From assembly GCA_036023115.1 (NCBI GenBank), contig JAYKKT010000048.1, positions 6,268,001 through 6,332,000 of the forward strand: a stretch of DNA of 64,000 bases, written 5' to 3'. The stretch comes from Brasenia schreberi. Lineage: Eukaryota > Streptophyta > Magnoliopsida > Nymphaeales > Cabombaceae. The notes under the pieces are model-generated. The model worked only from the letters and a program-made list of their open reading frames with translations. It had not been told where the DNA came from and made no database searches. How positions within the stretch are numbered: position 1 is the first letter of the stretch; each line of letters opens with the position of its first letter. The translations under genes and the position numbers were made by a program. Positions 45,818-63,827 of this stretch are shown piece after piece.

Positions 45818-48218
45818 TGTGTGGGTAAAAAAGTTAGTCCCATTATATTGTCACCTGAATGTAGTGAACAAGTTACAAAGAGAGTTTTCACATTTTCAAC
45901 ATTAACAATGCAAGGGATAAAGAAGTTACTCGTAGATAATAAGATTCGTATTGGTACTTAGAATATCGAAACATTGACCGACAAGTTAATAAAGGCGGTA
46001 GGTACTATGATTTGGAGAAAGATTCACATTTTATATTTACAAGAGACAAAGTGGGTTGGAGAAAAGCAAAAGACATTGATAATACAAGGTTTAAATTATG
46101 GTAAGTAGGAAAAGAAAAAGCTTGAAATGAAGTTGGTATTATTATAAATAAATATTTAAAGGATAATATAATAGACATACAATTATATGATGATCAAATT
46201 ATGATGATAAAATTAGTGTTAGGAGTAGAGACTTTGTACATAGTTTGTGCTTATGCACCCAAAGTAGGATTAGAAGATAGTATAAAGAAGACTTTTTGAG
46301 AGGAGTAAGATAAGGTAATTAAAAGAATTTCGTAAAGAGAGATGATTTGCTTAGGAGGAGACTTAAATGAACATATGAGTAAAGATGCATTAAGATATAA
46401 AGGTATTCATATAAACTATGGTTTTGGGGATATAAATGAGGAGGATAGTGAGATTTTAAATTTTGATATGACATTTGATCTATTTATAGTAAATATAATT
46501 TTCAAAAAATGAGATAAATATTTAATTACTTATAAGAATGTCTTGTCACAAACATAAATTAATTATTTTATTTGTAAGAAAAAAGATAGACCATGTTGTA
46601 AAGATTGTAAGGTAATTCCAAGAGAAAGCTTAACTACTCAATATCGACTTTTAGTAATGGATTTATAGGTAAAAGTGGGCATAGAAGAATAAAGTTCATA
46701 GAAATATTCGGATTAGATGGTGAAACCTCAAATGTGAGAAAGAAAATATATTTAAACACTTGGAATTATGTAGGTACACCTTTTGATATGTGAAACAATA
46801 TGGCTATACATATTAGGAAAGTGATAAAAGATGTCTTAGGTGAATCTAAGGGAGGCATAGTGGTATAAAAAGAAATTTAGTGGTGGAGTAAAGTGGCATA
46901 AGATAAAATTAATGCAAAGAAGAGATGTTACAAATTGTATTATGATAAGAATACTAGTGAAACTGAGGACTTATAAGAAAACAAAAAAAGAAGCGAAAAA
47001 GACCGTTAGTAAAGCAAAAACCAAAATTTGAAAAGATTTATATTAAAAGCTTAACTCAAGGTGAAAGAGAAAACTAAGGATCTTACTTTTATTGGATGTA
47101 TCAAAGATGAGGATGAGAGGATTTTAGTGACGAATGATGATATTCAAAATAGATGAAAAAATTATTTCTATAAGTTTTTTAATGAAAATACATATTGTAA
47201 TATTAATTTAGGAGAGTTAATCAAATCAGAATAATATATAAACCACAATTTCTATCGGCATATTCAAAAGAATGAAGTAAAAAAGGCTCTTAAATATATG
47301 AAGTTTGGTAAATCTATGAGACCAAACAATATTCCTATAGAAGTATGAACACCCTAAGAGAGATGGGGATCACTTGACTCACAAAACTATTTAATGAAAT
47401 ATGAAGAACCCAAAAGATGCCTGAGAAATGGAGAGCGAGTACACTTATACCCATATATAAGAACAAGGGATACATTCAAAATTGTATGAATTATCAAGGT
47501 ATTAAGTTAATGGGTCATACTATGAAATTATAGGAAAGAATTATTGAACGTAGGTTAAGATAAGTATTGATTATAATAAATAACCAATTTGGATTCATGA
47601 CTGACAGATCTATTATTGAAGTGATTCACCTATTAAAAAGTCTTATAAAATATTTTTGAGCAAAAAAAAAGTACCTTCACATGATATTAATTGATTTATA
47701 AAAATCTTACGATAGAGTGTCAAAAGATGTTCTTTCGAGAACTTTGAAAAAGAGAGGTATCTCATTGACATACATAAATCTTATACGAGATATGTATGAT
47801 GATACAAAAACATGTGTGAGGATTCATGAAGTTGGGCAGTTAATCATCAACATATATAAAATATGTTTGTAGCAGAAATGAATATGTTGAGATGGATGAG
47901 TGATCACATAAGGAAAGATTGTATACATAATGAGGTTATTAGAAACCAATTGGGAGTATTACCAATAGAGGATAAAATGAGAGAAAATCATTTAAGATGG
48001 TTTGAATATGTAGAAAGACGATCAAATGATGTTCCCATAATAAGATATAAAAAACTATATTGTGAAAATGTTTAAAGAAAAAGATGACGACCACAAAAGT
48101 GTTGGAAATAAATAATAAAGAATGATCTAACTCATGTTAAGTTAAGTGACAATATGATACATGAAAACAAAGAATCCATGTAGCCGACTCCATATAGTAT
48201 GGGAAATGGCCTAGTTGT
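45818..48218 (+). mobile_element. RTE-type LINE remnant, long but heavily decayed
   Basis: The leader starts near 45818 (TGTGGGTAAAAAAGTTAGTC), followed by endonuclease and reverse-transcriptase sequence full of stops. At about 47830 the sequence jumps from ACATGTGTGAGGATTCATGAA straight to TTGGGCAGTTAATCATC. This removes RT motifs B and C, equivalent to about 520 bp (18497-19020) of the fuller copy. The C-terminal piece 47863-48075 (MFVAEMNMLRWMSDH) and the 3' tail (TAGTTGTTGTTG at about 48210) follow. Confidence 0.82.
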
Positions 48219-48929
48219 TGTTGTAATTACAAGTTTATACTTGTGTTGTGTCTTTCCATGTATATGCTAAGCATATGTATGCATAGCTCTTGTGTTATGA
48301 GTTGGGCTTGGATATTCATCAGTCGTATGAGTTAAATTCTGCTTACCCTGCTTCACTTCAACTAACAAAAGATTGATTAAATGCAACTTTTTGGGAGACG
48401 GTGATAATAGAGGCAATAAAGTGATAAAATGTTGTATTAGTTTGTAAATAACGTAAGTTATATACTTTTGATGAAATTTTGTAAATGTAGATACGGAGTT
48501 GAAATTTGTATCGAACTCAATGAGATTATATTTTTCTGAGAGCTCATTGTGTACATTTAGACGTTTATGATCATATCACACCTTGAGCTCTAGTGCCAAG
48601 TGAAACCGGTTAGTGCGAGGTCTGATGGAGGTGGGCTTGAAGGTCCATGCAAGATTATATATATATATATAGGGAGATAAATGTGTAAGTCCTATCCGTG
48701 CTTAAATCTATTTTATCATCTTAATTATTCAATCTTTGTCATTAATGATTAAGGTTAATAAGCAAAAAACATTTAATACATATTGAATATTAAATATGAA
48801 GTACAAAAGTACAAGTGTACTTGTGATTCAAATTTTGATTGTTGATCATGTAATCAAATAGTAGAGATATTGGAGTGAGTGTGAGCATGAATGGGAGTTA
48901 AGCATTTATCACTACCTAATATGTATATA
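48219..48929. other. intergenic, no feature recognised
   Basis: AT-rich DNA with a short TA run at 48656-48672. Confidence 0.5.
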
Positions 48930-49285
48930 AAACAACAACTAAGCCTTTTCTCACACTAGAATGGGTTAGCTACATATATTCTTTGTTTCCATAGAACTCT
49001 ATGTTGTGCTATGCTAATCATTAACTCAACAAAAGTAGATCATTCTTTATTATTTTCTTTCAATAATTTTGCAACCTCCTTCCCTTTAATATTTTTATCC
49101 TCTAGTTTCTCACACCTTCTTACTAGAGCTTCTTTTGGTCACCTTTTCTTATGTCTCAACCATTTTAAAAAATTTCTCATTTATTATCTATTGGTGCCAC
49201 TCTGAATTTATTTATAATATCCCCATTACATATATGATCTATCCTAATATTAGGAGATATCTATCTCAACATTTCATTTGGCCAT
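48930..49285 (-). mobile_element. RTE-type LINE 3' fragment, older subfamily
   Basis: Minus-strand reading from 49285 gives the degraded RT C-terminus. It includes a block that reads like [14 protein letters not shown] and [13 protein letters not shown] (about 49175-49090), where the local family has [10 protein letters not shown]. It ends with the 3' tail (GGCTTAGTTGTTGTTTT) at 48930. Divergence from the other copies suggests an older insertion or another subfamily. Confidence 0.6.
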
Positions 49286-49317
49286 CTTTTGTACATGTTG
49301 ATAACTGCCAAAACCCT

Positions 49318-49358
49318 GAACCATATATATATACATATACATATACATATATATATAC

Positions 49359-49432
<74 letters not shown>

Positions 49433-49551
49433 GCCTAAATGTGTATATATATGTTACGTGGGCTGAAGGAAATAACAGATAACGAGAATCTAAACAGTGC
49501 GCACAGTTTGAACAGACCATGTAAATAAGAACCATATATATACATACATAC

Positions 49552-49586
<35 letters not shown>

Positions 49587-49704
49587 TATGATATATATGT
49601 ATATATGCCTAAATGTGTATATATATGTTACGTGGGCTGAAGGAAATAACAGATAACGAGAATCTAAACAGTGCGCACAGTTTGAACAGACCATGTAAAT
49701 AAGA
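49318..49704. repeat. tandem duplication with TA-tract length difference
   Basis: Unit 1 (49318-49528, 211 bp) and unit 2 (49529-about 49702, 174 bp) share the start GAACCATATATATACAT. They also share an apparently identical block of about 98 bp from ATGCCTAAATGTGTATATAT to CCATGTAAATAAGA. They differ almost only in the length of the TA tract. Confidence 0.9.
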
Positions 49705-49929
49705 AGATAATGTAAATCTTTTTGTTTTTTGAGGTAGAAGATAATGGAAACTTAACAAAAAGATGGACAAGCAAAATAGATATGACAAGGAACTAAACAA
49801 AAAGGAACTAAACGGATGCCAACGACAGGAACTAAATTAACAGAGACCGCAAGAAACAAAGACTGACGCACATCTGCTTTCTCCTATAATCAGGTTGAGC
49901 CAATAAGGATCTCTTTGGGAGTCTTAACA

Positions 49930-49993
<64 letters not shown>

Positions 49994-50741
49994 CTGATTG
50001 ATCTATAAATGGCCTCCGTCATGGGGCGTAGGGTATTTATAAGAGTATCCTAATGATAGAATTTACGTATTTTCCATATTTATTTCAACAATTCTAGTGG
50101 ATAAACGCGAGCATCCCTTAATGCATCTAGGGCTCCAAAACGTGGGCTCTCCAAATTACGGGTCTTCAGATCTATATAATGCACTTGACCAAGTGCCATA
50201 TGAATCCAGGAAGTTTGTTCTGGATAATAATACGAACTCAATTTGGATCTTTGGCTCAAACCAGATCTCGACTCGATTTGGATCCACTTGAAGCTTTTCT
50301 CCATTTTATGATGTATAGCACTTTAAGTGTATTTTCCAGTTGTTTATTTTTAAAAGCAAAATCATTTAAAAATCCACAATGTAATCGGTGTTTGGACCAC
50401 TGACTCATGCCAACAACATGAATAATATAAGGTTAACAATTGAACCCAGTGGAAATCAATACCATCAGATAGTTCACTTTACATTGATATTCAACAATTA
50501 GATAATATGCCTGCTTTTGAATATAGAGACACCGAGCTGGTGGCTCATCTCTTCCAAATCAACGATCACGGTTCCTTGAAGGAAGAGACATCGAGATGGT
50601 GTCTCACCTTCTCTTTTCATTCATCTTTTTCGTGATCTCTTATTGTTCCAAAAGCACTGCAATCTCTAATACTCACACAGAGCTAGGAATACATAGGAAT
50701 AGGTAGAACTGTAGAAAATTAATTTGATGGCCTCAAAAGAT
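49705..50741. other. downstream region of the aminotransferase gene
   Basis: It holds a (GA)n microsatellite at 49933-49989 (about 28 units). A possible polyadenylation signal for the minus-strand gene is TTTATT at 50343-50348 (AATAAA on the minus strand), which would give a 3' UTR of about 390 nt. A GAGACACCGAG / GAGACATCGAG near-repeat lies at 50528 and 50587. The short open frames at 50080-50403 are unsupported. Confidence 0.4.
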
Positions 50742-57254
<6,513 letters not shown>

Positions 57255-57361
57255 TCTGATGAATAATCCCTTCGTTCGTGTAATGCCGTTTGGACGCAAA
57301 GGAATAAGGACTCAAGGACGTAATCACGGAAACAATGGTGGTCGGTGGGAGGAGGGACAGA

Positions 57362-57445
57362 GAGAATGATGACAACCACAGCTAGGCCGAAGGAGTCTAT
57401 TTATAGACAACATGAGAGAGAGAGAGAGGGAGAGAGAGAGAATTC
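57362..57445 (-). promoter_or_regulatory. core promoter of the aminotransferase gene
   Basis: On the minus strand TATAAATA (57405-57398) stands about 145 bp before the ATG, predicting a transcription start near 57370 and a leader of about 115 nt without any ATG. A CT-rich tract (GA-rich on the plus strand, 57413-57441) lies just upstream. The start position is inferred from plant TATA spacing. Confidence 0.65.
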
Positions 57446-57955
57446 GATTTGGCTTTCTTCCCTTGTGCATTGTATTTGCTTTTTATCGTTCATGAAATAT
57501 AAAGGAGCTGTCTGGTGGGCGTTAATCTACGACACCAATATTTCCTATATTACAGCGGTACCCTTTTCAGGTAAAAATTTCAAATTTTATTTTTTCTTGA
57601 CAGTAATTACGAAGAAATAAATTTACATGGAAATAAGTTTGTAAGTATGGAGAGGAAGCATGAAAAACTTACTAATCTACATGCAAGCACGAAAATTACC
57701 AATCCTGACAGGCGACGTAGTGACAGTATATAACAATACCGATCCCTTGAGTATGGTAGTTACCATCTAAATCCCTTAACGAGGATCCATTAGAGGGCAA
57801 GCCTAGTGCCAGTAATTCCAACTCCAATAACCTATATTTAAGTTGTTACAATTAAAAAGCTGTAGTTGGATTGACGGATTTGCCTCCATCGTGCGCTCGT
57901 CTCTTCTATCGGAGACGTGTTCCTACTCTTAATTGGTAGGATCGTGCTTTCGATT
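57446..57955. other. upstream region of the aminotransferase gene, nothing specific seen
   Basis: Probable distal promoter DNA. No recognisable coding sequence or repeat. Confidence 0.45.
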
Positions 57956-58470
57956 AGGAGTATACATCGGTCGGTTTGGTTCAATAATCGAAACCAAATA
58001 GTCTTTCAATTTTAAAATCGAACGCGAACTGAAATATTTTGGTTTGGGTCTGTTACTCGGTTTACCTTCTATGGCTGAATTATATATATATATATATAAT
58101 GTAGATATGTGTATGTATATATGTGCATAAATGTATTGATATATAAATATACACACTATATACACATATATATAATCAAAGATTGGAGTGAGCACTATTA
58201 GGATACAACCGAATGAACCAAAATTTCTATTTTGATTCGGTTCGACGGAAAATTGGTCCTGGTTCGGTTTACATTATTATAAAAAATCGGTTTATCACTT
58301 AATATAAATACGTACATATATAATTATATAAGTATGTATATGCATATACCTACTTATATATATATAAATATATACATGTATACATATACTTGTGTATGTA
58401 TATATGGTGTATATGTTTATATATGTACATATGTATATATACATAGATAATACACCATATACATATTTAT
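57956..58470. repeat. low-complexity TA/ATGT-rich DNA with CGGTTCGG words
   Basis: A (TA)n run at 58080-58099 and long TATATGTATACATATA-type stretches at 58300-58455. They are flanked by GGTCGGTTTGGTTC and GATTCGGTTCGACGG, near-repeats facing each other around the TA run. This may be an old MITE. Confidence 0.5.
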
Positions 58471-58474
58471 ACTA

Positions 58475-58835
58475 TTCAATTCTCGACGATGAATTGATTT
58501 GATAGATAAGATATTGTTATTCATGATATTGATCTGATTTGGTATCATCGAGATTTAATTTATACCATTGAATTTACCGACGAAAGATTTATCATCTTTA
58601 TGGGATTAAATCCCGAGTTATTTATTGGAAATAAAAGAGAAATAAAACATAGAGATTATGGAAGTAACGCTGTTCATTCTAGTTCCTACTGCTTTTTTAC
58701 TTATCATCTACGTAAAAACAGTCAGTCAAAGCGATTAATTTTAATGAAACTTGAGCTAGTCTTATTTTATTAGTTTAGTTCTTTTATCAACGATTCAATA
58801 AATGAAAGGGATTACAATTCCAAGTCTTAAATGAA
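58475..58835 (+). other. chloroplast DNA insertion (NUPT) with psbM region
   Basis: The segment reads like the plastid petN-psbM spacer, psbM and its downstream flank (GGGATTAAATCCCGAGTTAT, psbM, then GAAACTTGAGCTAGTC). It ends next to an RTE fragment. Its base composition and words differ from both neighbours. The boundaries are estimates from remembered plastid sequence; no trnD or petN coding part is present. Confidence 0.75.
58658..58738 (+). pseudogene. psbM: psbM copy in nuclear plastid insertion, in-frame deletion
   Basis: It encodes MEVT, then [20 protein letters not shown] and SD, 26 residues and a TAA. Plastid psbM, a one-helix photosystem II core subunit, usually has 34 residues. 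The copy lacks 24 bp just after MEV, removing the first part of the membrane helix but keeping the frame. A nuclear copy with no plastid promoter or nuclear gene structure is not expected to work. Confidence 0.8.
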
Positions 58836-58857
58836 ATGAGAAAAAAGTTTCTCTCAT

Positions 58858-59235
58858 TTGGTGCCACACATAATTTATTTCTAATAACCTCATTATGTAT
58901 ACGGTCTTTTCTAGTATGACCATTCATCCATCTCAACATCTTCATTTCTGTCACATACAACTTTTGTACATGTTGATGATTAACTGCCCAACACTCAGAA
59001 CCATAAAACATGGCAGGTCTAATTGATGCTCTATAATATTTACCTTTAACTTTAATGATATATTCTTATCATAAAGAATACTTGAGGCTCCTTTCCATTT
59101 TAACCAACTAACATTAATTCTATGGGTAACATCTCCATCAATTCTTCCATCACTCTCTGAAAAATTGACCCTAGGTATTTAAAATTTCCTTTTGGAGATG
59201 CAATGTGTGCCAATTTTAATTTCTATGTCCTCTAG
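58858..59235 (-). mobile_element. RTE-type LINE fragment, minus strand (RT C-terminus)
   Basis: Minus-strand reading gives the region from GGCACACATTGCATCTCC (59220) through ESFKYLG-like and INVSWLKW-like sequence. It continues to MFYGSECWAVNHQHVQKLY and [18 protein letters not shown] (open piece 59011-58787). It lacks both the 5' part and the 3' tail and abuts the plastid insertion. Confidence 0.75.
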
Positions 59236-59974
59236 AGTTACTTTGAACAAATTAAAATGCTCAAACCAAGCCTACGCTATACGCTATGCATGCATTTCAG
59301 TCCAATTGTCTCGGCCTTCGGGATCACAGTAATGATTAAGATGGACATTATATTATCATATAGTACCTTAGGGTTTTGGTAATTTAGTTTAAAAATCACT
59401 ACTTTACCTTTAGCAATGACTTTGAAGCAATTTATTATCATATTAAATCTATAACAATTTAGTATAAATATTAATTTTGTATTAATACTAAATCATATAT
59501 GGATATTGATTTAACATATTTAATATTGATTTACTAAGTTAAATAATATTTAATATTGATTTAACATTAATGCATATATTAACTTGCAATAAACCAGTTT
59601 ATAACATAGTAAGGCTTTTAGTTAAAATAAACCACACTAAACTTTTGCAATCACAAGTAAGGCTTTTAAGGGTTACAATATAAAATAATGGTAAACACTC
59701 TTACACCAAAGAGGTCATTGGTTCAAGTTCACGTGTTTACATGTCAGTTCCAATTTAACATGTCTAAGATAGTATGAAATAAAATAAAATAATTTTAACT
59801 AATACTATATTAATAATTAAATGAATGATATTGAATAAAATATTTAAAAAATAACTTAACAATACTAAGTTAAAAATGTTAAGTAATATTATGTAGCATT
59901 GAATTGATAATGTTATTAAATAATATTAATAACATTGATTATTTATATTAATTCAAATAATATATTTTGATTAA
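59236..59974. other. very AT-rich spacer, no feature recognised
   Basis: ATTAATATT-type low-complexity DNA. A B-box-like GGTCATTGGTTCAAGTTC at 59722-59739 hints at an old SINE but no A box is clear. Confidence 0.45.
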
Positions 59975-60343
59975 TGAAGATGTTGAGATGGGTGAGTGGT
60001 CATACAAGAAAAGACCATATACATAATGAGGTTATTAGAAATAAATTATGTGTGACACCAATAGAGGATAAAATGAGAGAATATCATTTAAGGTGGTTTG
60101 AACATATAGAAAGAAGATCAAAATAAGAACCTGTAAGAAAGTATGAAAAACTAGATTTTTAAAGTATTAAAAGAGATAGAGGACGACCACAAAAGTATTA
60201 AAAAGAAATAATAAAGAATGATCTAGCTTATTGTGAGTTAACTGCTAACATGGCACATGATAGGGCTCTATGGAAACAAAGAATCCATGTAGCCGACCCC
60301 GTCTAGTATGGGAAAAGGCTTAGTTGTTGTTGTTGTTGTAGTA
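59975..60343 (+). mobile_element. RTE-type LINE 3' fragment, plus strand
   Basis: It starts at AATGAAGATGTTGAGATGG (RT C-terminus, MKMLRWVSGHTRKD). It continues through a stop-bearing tail and ends in the family 3' end (CATGTAGCCGACCCCGTC, GGCTTAGTTGTTGTTG, then GTAGTAGTA). It is a severe 5' truncation. Confidence 0.8.
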
Positions 60344-60345
60344 GT

Positions 60346-60960
60346 AAGTTTAGTTAAATATCATTATTTTAATTAAATATTTAGTTAAATTATTCTATTT
60401 AATAATATAATTAATTCAACTAGAGTGATGATTTTTCGAACCTTTTGACTTGTTTGATGAATTAGCACATAAGCAAGACGGAGTATTACAATGTTACTGA
60501 TTTTCCTCAAACTGATTGAATGCAAAAACCTTAGGGTACTAGAGTGAAGCTGATGTGCAAATTACCCAGGTAATTATAAAAAGATTTGCATAAACTTATT
60601 ACAAAATCATTAGTTCATCTATTTAAGAAATTTGGATCAAATGTGAAATCTACAACGATTTATCTTTTTTTAAGCCACAGCTATATCTTTTTGTTCACGA
60701 TTTAGCTAAACTAGTTCGATCTTTAAAAGGCTGAATTTCGTGAGACAAACCATAACAAAATATCGATCTACTTTTGTAACCATCTTGTATGCAGGACTAG
60801 CTAAGACAATAAATCATTGAAAAATCATTTCCCGCGATTGGTTTCTTAAGAAAATAATAAGAGAAGCAAATATTTGTATTTCTCTCAATCTTTATTGTAC
60901 TATCATCACATATATTTATACATCAGTCTACCATATAAGCACAAAATATATCAACTCTAT
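60346..60960. other. intergenic, no feature recognised
   Basis: AT-rich DNA without a supported gene. Confidence 0.5.
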
Positions 60961-60984
60961 CAATATGATATATATATATATATA

Positions 60985-61144
60985 TATGTTACTAAAGGTA
61001 AGGAGGATAATATGTATGTATATAATAATGGCATACCATTACCACTATCACGTTTATATAATTGTATGTATATATGTTACTAAAGGTAAGGAGGATAATA
61101 TGTATGTATATAATAATGGCATACCATTACCACTATCACGTTGG
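60985..61144. repeat. 88 bp tandem duplication
   Basis: The run from GTTACTAAAGGTAAGGAGGA to ACCACTATCACGTT occurs at 60988-61054 and again at 61076-61142, apparently without mismatch. It is preceded by a (TA)n run in the first copy. Open frames here are artefacts of the repeat. Confidence 0.9.
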
Positions 61145-61224
61145 AGCCAGGGAGCACTTAAAGGGACGACCGCATAGTGTGCGCTACGTGAGCGAAATGG
61201 GAGTTGCTGTAATTTTTTTTTCTC

Positions 61225-61605
61225 ATGCCTATGTAAAATTTTCTTAGAATGGCCAGTTCCAAACTTGGATGAAAAAGTAGGAGGATTGCTTTAGGCTGCC
61301 TGTTACTCTAAAACATTGCGAGATTTTTTCGATGAAATTCAAACCTTACAAAAGATTTGTTGCGACGTTCTATCTTTATTGGGACATTCTCTCTTAATGA
61401 CATTGTAGAATTGAAAGCAACGAAGCGAGGGAACTCTGCACCTTAATTAAGATCTAAAAAGCTCATTATCAAAAAGAATTTTTTTATATCACTTTTGTGA
61501 TAAAGAAGTTTATTCCGCTACATTGAGATTTCGATGTGACATGTTAATATGGTACAAAATGAAACACTAGTGTCAAGAATCTATATAGCTAAAGTCACCT
61601 AGTGT
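61225..61605 (+). mobile_element. old RTE-derived element, degraded
   Basis: It carries a worn 5' module (GGCCAGTTCCAAACTTGGAT, GGAGGATTGCTTTAGGC) and pieces of the leader (TTATTCCGCTACATTGAG). It also has a worn 3' end (CAAGAATCTATATAGC, GTCACCTAGTGTGG). No coding part is recognisable. Confidence 0.5.
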
Positions 61606-62174
61606 GGAGTAATTGTATATGTTAGGTTCCTACTCAACCTCAAGTTAGACCTATCGAGTTCCAACCCAGCCTGTTGGGCTGAATTGGACTCGAACTGCCC
61701 GTGGAATCTGCCAGAACTAGAACTGAGGGAACCAGAACCAGAACCTTACTAGAATTGAGGACACGCACAGTTCGGTTCCAACTCTACTTGTTTGATAGAC
61801 AAAGTAAAACCATAACTGGAACCATCTCTTTTGAAACTGCTCGTCCTAAGAGCTTTTGGTTTCGGATTTCCTTATTTTTCAAATAAAACAAGGGCTTTCT
61901 GTATTCTATGTCATGCTTGTGTTGTGTACTTTCGTGTTCATGTCAAAACACAATCTTTCCGATATCATGGCTCAACTATAAAAGCTTTCCCAAATTTGGA
62001 GAAACTTACATCACACGACAATGGCGGATTTAGGAGATTGTTTAGGGTGGGGCAGGCGGTTTAAGGTAGGACGAAGTATGTATTGTACACAGATTCAACA
62101 GCAAACTAGGATCTTTTCATTTAAATTTTCAAATTTTGAGTGAGCTCAATGTAGATCCGCCATTGCATCATGAG
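61606..62174. other. GGAACC/GGTTC-rich repeat then unrecognised DNA
   Basis: From 61621 to 61850 the DNA is rich in GAACC, GGTTCC and AACCAGAACC words, like the stretches at 24978-25260 and 26857-27251. The rest has no recognisable feature. Confidence 0.4.
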
Positions 62175-62275
62175 CAATAGCTGACCTACCTAAGGTGTCA
62201 ACTCACAAGTTGGAGGTCATGAGTTGGGATGTGGCATAAAATTGGTTCGAGCCTACCTGTTGTACCAAATCAGGC
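62175..62275 (+). repeat. tRNA-derived SINE, copy 6
   Basis: Plus strand: TAGCTGACCTACCTAAGG (A-box side), TGTCAACTCACAAGTTGGAG, GGTCATGAGTTGGGAT, then TTGGTTCGAGCCTACC. This matches the family layout of the other five copies. Confidence 0.55.
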
Positions 62276-62284
62276 AAGTGCTTA

Positions 62285-63205
62285 AATTATCCCTCATCAC
62301 TTTCTCTCTCCTCTCCCACCTAATTTTGATCGCTCTCTCGTCGAATCTCTTTACTCCAACAACGGACATTTCATTCGTTTTTAGCCATCATGGCCTTCAT
62401 CATAACTGGACAACACATACTCTTACGAATTTCATTAAAGAAAAAAGAAGAAAACGAAAATAAAGAAGAATCAATAATAAGAAAAATGAAATAAAAAAAT
62501 AAAATCAATAACAAGGAAAAAGAATAATAATAATAATTAAGAGCAAAAGAAAATCAAGACATACAAATATATTTTTACGAACATCACCTCAAACAAGAAG
62601 AGACATGACTCAATTGCGTCTCTCAAATAAGAGACTTGCAGATCAGCCACATCCCCTACCAATAGAGAAACACAAGTTAGATAGGCGTCAAAGTAAAAAA
62701 GTTAGATGGATTAGTAAGAGTTAGTAAGTTAGTAAACAAAAAATAAATGTGAGAAAATAAATAACAAAAAAATATCAAATCAATGACATACCTCTAAAAT
62801 TCATTGAAACACTCCTCAAATCGGTCTCCTTTTTTTATCTTCTTCTTCGTCCTTTTTTTCGTTCTTTCTTTCGGTTAGATTCAAAGATGGTGGATGGTTT
62901 AATATAAAACACGTCTAGAGTGTAAAACTTGACATCATTTTCGATTTTCTTCTTTTTTCATATGTTTCTCTATTTTTTCTTCTTTTGTATTTTCTTTTCT
63001 TCTTTTTATATTTTCTTTTCTTCTTTTTTTTCTTTTGTTTTTCTTCGGTAAGATTCGTAAGAGTATGCATTGTCCAATTGTGAAGAAGGTAACAACGATA
63101 AAAACAAATAAAATATTGGTTGTCTAAGTAAAGAGATCCGATAAGAGAAAGACTTTCACTCGAATTGGGTGGGAGAATAGAGAAAAAGTATTGAGTAATT
63201 TCATT
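62285..63205. repeat. long inverted repeat, arms of about 180 bp or more
   Basis: The arm 62285-62470 and the reverse complement of 63035-63205 share, in order, TTTCTCTCTCCTCTCCCACC-like sequence, TCTCTTTACT, and TGGACAA(C/T)(A/G)CATACTCTTACGAAT. An AAGAAAAAA-rich stretch follows and may extend the pairing inward. About 560 bp separates the core arms. No coding capacity is seen. It could be a MITE or MULE-like element with long terminal repeats. Confidence 0.6.
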
Positions 63206-63786
63206 ATTTTAGAAAAAGGTGTGTGGTGTGTGAACAGTAAAAGAAATGTAGAAATAGTAATCTAAAAAGAGACACGTATCAATTATGTGAATTTGCTGCC
63301 CTCTCCGGTTTAAAAGGTTGAAAGGGTATTAAAGTCATTTTGGTAGGACGAGACATTTGTCTCACCCACCCACCAAACAGGCCTCACCTCTCAACAAATT
63401 TTGTAGACGAACAGTTTCTAGGCGGAACCCGTCAAACATGGAACACTGCTTAACTGTCTTGGTTAAGGGTAGTATGAAACACTCCTCTTGGCAATAACTT
63501 ATATAATGATGACAGGGGTAGCAAATCGGGTTAAAATAGGCTGATCGGAATCCGACCTGGTTTTCTTCAGCCGTATTTTTGGATGCCAGGCACAAGCTAA
63601 GTTTGCTTCCGGTCAGGTCCATCACATTGTGACCCATCTATATAAAAACAAAAATGAACCTACTTATATATATATAGATAGATAGATAGATAGATAGAGA
63701 AAGAGAGAGAAGCTGACCGAATAGAAATTAGATGGGCACACATCCAACGATTCTTGATAGGGATTATTCAAACGTCATTTGCACAA

Positions 63787-63827
<41 letters not shown>

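Noticed and set aside
58858..60343. Twin-priming (5' inversion) of a single LINE insertion
   Set aside because: The two fragments overlap in sequence by over 100 bp and are 740 bp apart, which twin priming does not produce. Two events fit better.
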